From Paenibacillus lactis (lineage in GTDB: Bacteria; Bacillota; Bacilli; Paenibacillales; Paenibacillaceae), in contig NZ_JAGGKI010000012.1 in assembly GCF_017873605.1 (NCBI RefSeq), positions 62,001 through 126,000 of the forward strand: a stretch of 64,000 nt of DNA. The letters are read 5' to 3'. Positions 58,717-64,000 of the stretch are shown piece by piece. The position numbers were made by a program, and so were the translations under genes. The notes beneath the pieces were generated by a model. That model searched no databases and was not told the origin of the DNA. It saw only the letters and a list, made by a program, of their open reading frames with translations. Each line of letters begins with the position of its first letter. Position 1 is the first letter of the stretch.

Positions 58717-58762
58717 AAGAGGCTGTACCAGGTCAATCGACTTTGGTACAGCCTCTTTTTCT
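58717..58762 (+). terminator. Terminator of the nfeD-floA operon
   Basis: GAGGCTGTACCA ending at 58730 pairs perfectly over 12 bp with TGGTACAGCCTC starting at 58744 and is followed by a T run. Confidence 0.93.
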
Positions 58763-58823
58763 ATTGGGTTATACGCTCCGCCCCTTATCTGAACAAATCT
58801 TCGCATGTTTCTGGCTGTACATT

Positions 58824-58852
58824 TCATAAATCAGGATTCCGGGGCATATGGT
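58824..58852 (+). promoter_or_regulatory. Candidate sigma-E promoter of yqfC-yqfD
   Basis: TCATAAA at 58824-58830, a 14-nt spacer and CATATGGT at 58845-58852 resemble the mother-cell sigma-E consensus (KMATATT, 14 nt, CATACANT) at 5 of 7 and 6 of 8 positions. The start point fits the distance to yqfC, which belongs to the sigma-E regulon in B. subtilis. Confidence 0.5.
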
Positions 58853-58882
58853 GTACAGTACAGGAAGGGGGAAAGTCTCCAT

Positions 58883-59176
58883 ATGTCCCGCATCAGCCGC
58901 AAGCTGCAGAAATGGACCCAAGAAATGCTTGATTTGCCACAGGACCTGTTGTTTGATTTACCGCGGTTGACCCTGATCGGCAATAAAGAGCTTCATATTG
59001 AAAACCATCGAGGAGTTCGGCATTTCTCCGAGAAGCGGCTTGTGCTGTCCCTAACACAGGGCTCCTTGGAGATATCGGGGTCGGATCTCGCGATTCAGGC
59101 CATTCAAAGTCAAGAAGTGACCATTATTGGTACAATCCATCATATTCAATACATAGGAACGGAGGAGAAAGCGTGA
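58883..59176 (+). CDS. yqfC: Sporulation protein YqfC
   Basis: 97 residues matching the YqfC family: WTQEMLDLPQDLLFDLPRLTLIGN near the N-terminus and a repeated beta-strand region (LHIENHRGV, LVLSLTQGSLEISGSDL, VTIIGTIHHIQYI). The role in the mother cell is not known. ATG 58883 follows GGAAGGGGGAAAG; a frame opening at 58805 lies upstream of the predicted promoter. Its stop overlaps yqfD by 4 nt (GTGA). Confidence 0.9.
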   Translation: MSRISRKLQKWTQEMLDLPQDLLFDLPRLTLIGNKELHIENHRGVRHFSEKRLVLSLTQGSLEISGSDLAIQAIQSQEVTIIGTIHHIQYIGTEEKA

Positions 59177-60366
59177 ACATCCCAACCATGATCCAGCTTC
59201 GAGGCTATTTGACGCTCACCGTGCGCGGTGAGCATGTGGAAGCATTCATCAATTCCGTAGTGGACGCGGGGATCCCGGTGTGGGATGTGATACCGACCGG
59301 GACGCAGTCTGCGGAGTTTAAGCTGCTGCTTAGAGACTTTAAGGGCCTTCGTCCCTTCTTGAAACGGACAGGCTGCCGGACGCGGATCAAGGAGCGCAGC
59401 GGCTATCCTTTCAAACTGAGGCGCTTGTGGAAACGCAAAGCGTTCGTTCTCGGGATAGTATTGTTTTTTGCTATTTTGACCGCCCTCTCCTCCATGGTAT
59501 GGAACATTGAGGTAGAAGGAAATGAGAGCATTGCTACGGAAGACATTCTGGATGCCGCCAAGCAGGAAGGAATCTACCCGTATCAATGGATTTTCAAGCT
59601 GCAATCGATGGACAAGCTGTCCGGCAGCCTGGCATCCAGACTCGACGGCGTGTCCTGGGTCGGCGTGGAGCGGAATGGGACACGGATCCGGATCCAGGTC
59701 GTTGAGGCCTCCGTTCCTAAGAAGCCGCCTTTGCAAAGCCCGAGGCATCTGATCAGTACGCAGGATGCGGTCATTACTTATATCTACGCGGAAAAAGGGC
59801 TGCCCAAGGTCCAGATCAACAGCCGCGTGAAGAAAGGCGACGTGCTGATCTCCGGCATTTTAGGCGATGAGGAAAATTCGGAGATGATCGTTGCCAAAGG
59901 CGAGGTTAAAGGACTGGTCTGGCATGAGTACGATATCGAGGTTCCGCTCGTTAAAACAAGGAAGGTGTATACGGGCGAAGGCAAGAAACGGTCATATCTC
60001 GTTCTCGGCGACCGTGCCGTCCAGCTGTGGGGATACGGGGAGGTGCCTTACTCGCAGCAGGAAATGCTCACCTATTATGATCCTCTCACCTGGCGATCAC
60101 GTGCGCTCCCGTTTGGATGGATGACCGAGAAGATCATGGAGGTCACCGAGGTTCAGCATACGATCACGGAGGAGGAGGCCAAAAAAGAAGGAATAGAGGG
60201 CGCAAGACGCGATATTTTAGCGAAATACGGCACCGATTCCCGATTTGTGAGCCAAAAAATTTTGCATGAGAAGAAAGAGAATGGTAAAGTTTATATGAAA
60301 GTGCTTTTCGAGGTGGAAGAGACCATCGCGAAAGAACTTCCCATAGTATACAATCAAGGAGAATGA
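59173..60366 (+). CDS. yqfD: Sporulation protein YqfD
   Basis: 397 residues. Residues 1-85 form a small alpha-beta domain (LRGYLTLTVRGEHVEAFINSVVDAGIPVWD), a membrane helix lies at about 90-112, and an extracytoplasmic region follows with ITYIYAEKGLPKVQINSRVKKGDVLISGIL and KMLFEVEETI-like strands. It resembles SpoIVFA/YqfD mother-cell membrane proteins, whose function is unresolved. GTG 59173 overlaps the yqfC stop, which indicates co-translation. phoH follows after 6 nt. Confidence 0.92.
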   Translation: MNIPTMIQLRGYLTLTVRGEHVEAFINSVVDAGIPVWDVIPTGTQSAEFKLLLRDFKGLRPFLKRTGCRTRIKERSGYPFKLRRLWKRKAFVLGIVLFFAILTALSSMVWNIEVEGNESIATEDILDAAKQEGIYPYQWIFKLQSMDKLSGSLASRLDGVSWVGVERNGTRIRIQVVEASVPKKPPLQSPRHLISTQDAVITYIYAEKGLPKVQINSRVKKGDVLISGILGDEENSEMIVAKGEVKGLVWHEYDIEVPLVKTRKVYTGEGKKRSYLVLGDRAVQLWGYGEVPYSQQEMLTYYDPLTWRSRALPFGWMTEKIMEVTEVQHTITEEEAKKEGIEGARRDILAKYGTDSRFVSQKILHEKKENGKVYMKVLFEVEETIAKELPIVYNQGE

Positions 60367-60372
60367 GACTAT

Positions 60373-61344
60373 TTGCCACAGCAAACGACCAGCATTCAAA
60401 TTTTATTACAAAGTGCGTCAGAAGGCTTGGCCTTATTCGGACCGCAAGATGCCTTCCTGAAATTGATCGAAGCGGAAATCCCTGCCACCATCGATTCGCG
60501 GGAAGCCGTCATTACGATCCGCGGAGAACACCGCAGCGTCGAGCGTCTTCAGCAGCTGTTCGAAGTGCTGCTAGAGCTCATCCGCAACGGGTATACTTTG
60601 ACCGAACGGGATATTCTGTACGCCGTAGAGCTGGCCAAGGATATGCGAGCGGATCAGCTGCTTGATCTGTTCAAGGGTGAAATTACGTCAACATACAGAG
60701 GCAAGCCGATTCGCGTCAAGACGATCGGACAGAAGCATTACGTGACAACGATCAAGAAACGGGATGTCGTATTCGGTATCGGTCCTGCGGGGACGGGGAA
60801 GACCTACTTGGCGGTTGTGCTGGCTGTTGCTGCACTTAAAGAAGGCTCTGTGAAACGGATCGTCCTTACGAGACCGGCGGTTGAAGCCGGAGAGAACTTG
60901 GGCTTTCTGCCCGGAGATCTGCAAGAGAAGGTAGACCCTTATCTCAGACCGCTGTACGATGCATTATATGATGTTATGGGTCCCGAGCAAGTCGCGAAGG
61001 CGCTTGAACGGGGACTGATCGAAATCGCGCCTCTCGCCTACATGCGCGGGCGGACGCTGGATGACTCGTTTATTATTTTAGACGAAGCGCAGAATACCAC
61101 GCCGGAGCAGATGAAGATGTTCCTGACGCGGCTTGGCTTCGGATCCAAGATGGTCATTACCGGAGATGTGACGCAGATTGACCTGCCGCGCGGCAAAAAA
61201 TCCGGGCTGATCGAAGCGAAAGCCATTTTAAGCGGAATTGAGGAAATCGGATTCGTTTATTTTGCTGAGCAGGATGTTGTACGGCACTCTTTAGTACAAA
61301 AAATCATCGTTGCCTATGATCAAGCTGCAGAAAACCAAGATTAA
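60373..61344 (+). CDS. phoH: PhoH family ATPase
   Basis: 323 residues with an N-terminal KH-like RNA-binding region and a P-loop ATPase: IGPAGTGKTYLAV near residue 135 (Walker A), IILDEAQNTT near 233 (Walker B) and FGSKMVITGDVTQIDLP. PhoH proteins are RNA helicase-like ATPases, some linked to ribosome assembly or phosphate stress; the exact role here is unknown. TTG 60373 is the start, with AAGGAGAAT some 11 nt upstream. Standard neighbour of yqfD, pgpH and ybeY. Confidence 0.94.
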   Translation: MPQQTTSIQILLQSASEGLALFGPQDAFLKLIEAEIPATIDSREAVITIRGEHRSVERLQQLFEVLLELIRNGYTLTERDILYAVELAKDMRADQLLDLFKGEITSTYRGKPIRVKTIGQKHYVTTIKKRDVVFGIGPAGTGKTYLAVVLAVAALKEGSVKRIVLTRPAVEAGENLGFLPGDLQEKVDPYLRPLYDALYDVMGPEQVAKALERGLIEIAPLAYMRGRTLDDSFIILDEAQNTTPEQMKMFLTRLGFGSKMVITGDVTQIDLPRGKKSGLIEAKAILSGIEEIGFVYFAEQDVVRHSLVQKIIVAYDQAAENQD

Positions 61345-61358
61345 AGGGGATTGTCGAT

Positions 61359-63665
61359 ATGGCCTCCAAAGAACCATCGACGGACAAGTCCATATGGGGC
61401 AGGCACAGCGGTTGGAAATATAGCGTGGCAACACGCTATATTCTGTTTTTGCTGCTTGCGCTGCTCTTTTATATCAGTCTAGCATCGAAGCTGGTGCCTG
61501 AACGCTATGACATTCAGGTCAATACGAAAAGCGAGAAGAATATCGTCGCTCCCGTCCAAATCGAGGACAGCAAAGCGACGCTGAAGGCGCAGGAGCAGGC
61601 GGCCGAGCGGGTTCAGACGATTTATACCAACCTCAATGTGAGGAACGACGTTCTGGTGACGCAGATCCTGGACCGGATTGAGCGACTGAACCAGGATGTG
61701 GATATCTCGACCCAGGAGAAGGTCAATATCTATCGCGAGGAAATCCCTCGCAGGATTGACGAGTTCGTCCAAAATTTCGTATCCGCCAATCGGGACAATG
61801 AAGGTTACTCCAACGAGCTGCTGGAGGAAATGCTGCGCGTCATCGACCAGCAGACCTACCGGATCCCGGAGGAAACTTATATCAAAATACCTAGATTAAG
61901 CGCCGAGGACATCAATGCGATGAAGCCGGTAGCCCGCGATATCGTCTCCAAGCTGACCATGAACGAAATCGTGGACGCGCAGACGGCCCGGGCGCGGGTT
62001 GCGGAAATGGTGAGCACGAGCTCGCTGGATGATCGCGTTGCCAGAGAGGTCGTTCAGGAACTGGCCCGGGCAACGATAACGGCCAACAAATTCAGGGATG
62101 AGGAAGCGACCAAGGAAGCACGCGTCGAGGAACGCGAGAATACGCCGCCTGTGTTCATTAAGCAAGGAGATATTCTCGTTAAGAAAGGGCAGGTCATTAC
62201 GCCGGAGATGTATGAGCTGCTTGGAAAGAATGGTTTGCTCAAGGATGATGTAAACTATTGGCCTGAGCTCGGCGTGCTGCTGCTGTCCGTTTTATTATCG
62301 CTCGGGATCCTGATGTTCATCCGCCAGTCGAATGCCGGGAAGTTTAAATACAATAACTCCCAGCTGCTTATGCTCGTGCTGATCTATGTGATCACGCTTA
62401 TTACGATGCACTTGACATCCATTTTGCAAAGCGACTCGCGGATTTATGTCGGGTACCTGGCTCCTGTAGCCATCGGTGCGATTCTGGTGACGCTGCTTCT
62501 GGAAATGTCGCTTGCCTATTTCAGCGTCATTATATTCAGCATCATGGCCAGCGTCATCCTGAATGTCCAGGGTGAAATGTTCGACTTCCAGTTCGGGCTG
62601 TTCGCCGCAGTGACGTCATGCGTGGCCATCTTCTCGATTCACCGTGCGAGCCAGCGCTCCACCATGCTGAAGGGCGGGATTATGGCCTCCTTGTTCGGCG
62701 CATTGATCGTATTGATCATGCTGCTGATCGACGACGATTCCTGGACGACGACGGAAACGCTCTATGCGATCGGGTTTGCGATTGCCGGAGGCCTGCTTAC
62801 AGCCGTTCTGGTGATCGGGCTGATGCCATTCTTCGAGGTTACGTTCGGCATCTTGTCGGCTTTGAAGCTCGTGGAATTATCGAACCCGAACCATCCTCTG
62901 CTGCGCAAGCTGCTGACGGAGACGCCGGGAACGTATCACCACAGCGTAATGGTCGGCAATCTGTCGGAGGCCGCTGCCGAAGCGATCGGCGCCAACGGCT
63001 TGCTGTGCCGCGTGGGATCCTATTACCATGATATCGGGAAGACGAAGCGGCCAATCTACTTCATCGAGAACCAGAACAATATGGAGAACCCGCATGATTC
63101 CATCGAGCCGAAGCTCAGCAAGTCCATCATTGTGGCTCACGCTAGGGATGGGGTTGAAATGCTGAAGGAGTACAAGCTGCCGAAGCCGATTCGGGATATC
63201 GCCGAGCAGCATCATGGTACGACCTTCCTCCATTATTTTTACCATAAAGCCATCCGACAGGCTGAGGAGCAGGGGATCGAGCCTGATTTTACGGAAGACG
63301 ATTTCAGGTATCACGGTCCGAAAGCCCAGTCCAAGGAGGCAGCGATCGTCGGCATCGCCGACAGTGTGGAGGCGGCGGTCCGCTCCCTCCGCAAGCCGAC
63401 CGTGGAGCAGGTTGAATCGATGATCGAGAAGATCATTAAGGGTCGATTGGATGACCATCAGTTTAACGACTGCGACCTGACGATGAAAGAGCTTGATACC
63501 ATTGCGAAAACCTTGAAGGAAACGGTCATGGGGATATTCCACTCACGCATCGAGTATCCGGAGGAGGTCAAGCGGCCGAAGCCTGATTCGAGCGCGTCTT
63601 CGGGAGATTCGACCAAGCATGCAGATTCATCCGCGCCTGAAGCGGATCAGAGAAGGAGCGTTTAA
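61359..63665 (+). CDS. pgpH: 7TM-HD cyclic-di-AMP phosphodiesterase PgpH
   Basis: 768 residues. A membrane helix near the N-terminus (about 28-46) is followed by an extracellular domain (about 50-305), seven membrane helices (about 305-510) and a cytoplasmic HD domain. The HD domain has TYHHSVMVGNLSE near 527, YYHDIGKTKRP near 555, EQHHGTTFLHYFYHKA and IADSVEAAVRSL. PgpH degrades the essential second messenger c-di-AMP. A GGGGA site precedes the ATG. It is followed by ybeY after 3 nt. Confidence 0.95.
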   Translation: MASKEPSTDKSIWGRHSGWKYSVATRYILFLLLALLFYISLASKLVPERYDIQVNTKSEKNIVAPVQIEDSKATLKAQEQAAERVQTIYTNLNVRNDVLVTQILDRIERLNQDVDISTQEKVNIYREEIPRRIDEFVQNFVSANRDNEGYSNELLEEMLRVIDQQTYRIPEETYIKIPRLSAEDINAMKPVARDIVSKLTMNEIVDAQTARARVAEMVSTSSLDDRVAREVVQELARATITANKFRDEEATKEARVEERENTPPVFIKQGDILVKKGQVITPEMYELLGKNGLLKDDVNYWPELGVLLLSVLLSLGILMFIRQSNAGKFKYNNSQLLMLVLIYVITLITMHLTSILQSDSRIYVGYLAPVAIGAILVTLLLEMSLAYFSVIIFSIMASVILNVQGEMFDFQFGLFAAVTSCVAIFSIHRASQRSTMLKGGIMASLFGALIVLIMLLIDDDSWTTTETLYAIGFAIAGGLLTAVLVIGLMPFFEVTFGILSALKLVELSNPNHPLLRKLLTETPGTYHHSVMVGNLSEAAAEAIGANGLLCRVGSYYHDIGKTKRPIYFIENQNNMENPHDSIEPKLSKSIIVAHARDGVEMLKEYKLPKPIRDIAEQHHGTTFLHYFYHKAIRQAEEQGIEPDFTEDDFRYHGPKAQSKEAAIVGIADSVEAAVRSLRKPTVEQVESMIEKIIKGRLDDHQFNDCDLTMKELDTIAKTLKETVMGIFHSRIEYPEEVKRPKPDSSASSGDSTKHADSSAPEADQRRSV

Positions 63666-63668
63666 GGA

Positions 63669-64000
63669 ATGAGCCTTGAGCTTGTATGGAATAATGAACA
63701 AGAGCAATTTGAGATTACGGAGGAGCTCATCGCTTTGCTTGAAACGATCCTGCAGAAGGCCGGTGAGGCCGAAGGGATCGAGGGCGGAGAGGTGGACCTG
63801 ACCTTTGTCGATGATGAAGCCATCCACGAATTAAACCGGGAATATCGCGGGATCGACCGTCCAACCGACGTATTGTCCTTCGCCATGCATGAAGTCACGA
63901 ATGATGAGCTGGAGATCATTTATGAGCTGGAGGAAGGCGAAGAGCTTGGGAACGTCCCGGACGTGCTGGGGGACATCATTATCTCGGTCCCGCGTGCGAA
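63669..64000 (+). CDS. ybeY: Endoribonuclease YbeY, N-terminal part
   Basis: The window ends after about 110 codons. ATG 63669 follows the pgpH stop by 3 nt, with AAGGA upstream. The visible part includes VDLTFVDDEAIHELNREYRGIDRPTDVLSFAM and the LGDIIIS block of the family; the HxxxHxxxxxH zinc motif lies beyond the end. YbeY matures 16S rRNA and takes part in ribosome quality control. Position after pgpH matches yqfG in B. subtilis. Confidence 0.93.
   Translation, partial: MSLELVWNNEQEQFEITEELIALLETILQKAGEAEGIEGGEVDLTFVDDEAIHELNREYRGIDRPTDVLSFAMHEVTNDELEIIYELEEGEELGNVPDVLGDIIISVPRA

Overview
The window is a housekeeping chromosomal segment of an endospore-forming Firmicute, most likely Paenibacillus or a close relative. 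The evidence is the sporulation genes (gpr, spoIIP, yqxA, yqfC, yqfD), the Bacillus-type order nadD-yqeK-rsfS ... comER/comEABC-holA-rpsT-gpr-spoIIP-yqxA-lepA-hemW-hrcA-grpE-dnaK-dnaJ-prmA-rsmE-mtaB-yqeW ... rpsU-yqeY-nfeD-floA-yqfC-yqfD-phoH-pgpH-ybeY, a leucine T-box, a CIRCE operator, purine-rich ribosome binding sites and moderate GC. Nearly all genes lie on the + strand; comER, rpsT and yqeW are the exceptions. No tRNA, rRNA, CRISPR array, insertion sequence or prophage was seen.

Layout. 0-2.7 kb: end of nadD, then yqeK, rsfS, a CvfB-like S1 protein and a methyltransferase. 3.1-7.3 kb: a probable sugar or polyol cassette (TIM-barrel isomerase, two Gfo/Idh/MocA oxidoreductases, AraC-type regulator), followed by a leucine T-box and leuS; this block interrupts the order known from Bacillus subtilis. 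10.2-15.3 kb: DNA-uptake genes comER, comEA, comEB, comEC. 15.4-17.3 kb: an ECF sigma factor and its membrane anti-sigma factor. 17.6-26.2 kb: holA, rpsT, gpr, spoIIP, yqxA, lepA, hemW and an ArgA-like acetyltransferase. 26.2-32.8 kb: a CIRCE-controlled heat-shock operon, hrcA - archaeal-type chaperonin - grpE - dnaK - dnaJ. 33-40.8 kb: two small uncharacterised proteins, prmA, an M50 protease, rsmE, mtaB, a Nudix hydrolase, yqeW and an RlmI-like methyltransferase. 41-53.8 kb: recombination and repair genes addB, addA, sbcD, sbcC. 54-64 kb: hit, rpsU, yqeY, nfeD, floA, a small membrane protein, yqfC, yqfD, phoH, pgpH and the start of ybeY.

Two observations stand out. First, the gene between hrcA and grpE is not an ordinary GroEL: its sequence follows archaeal/eukaryotic group II chaperonins, including a stretch at the place of the built-in lid, which fits the sparsely studied bacterial group III chaperonins. 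Second, the gap between sbcC and hit holds a perfect TGTGA-N6-TCACA site centred exactly 41.5 bp upstream of the start point predicted from a TATAAT box. It is followed by about 127 nt of structured sequence with an exposed C/U-rich run and a terminal U tract. This looks like an Fnr/CRP-activated small regulatory RNA. No function was tested; all assignments come from reading the sequence and from knowledge of the families.
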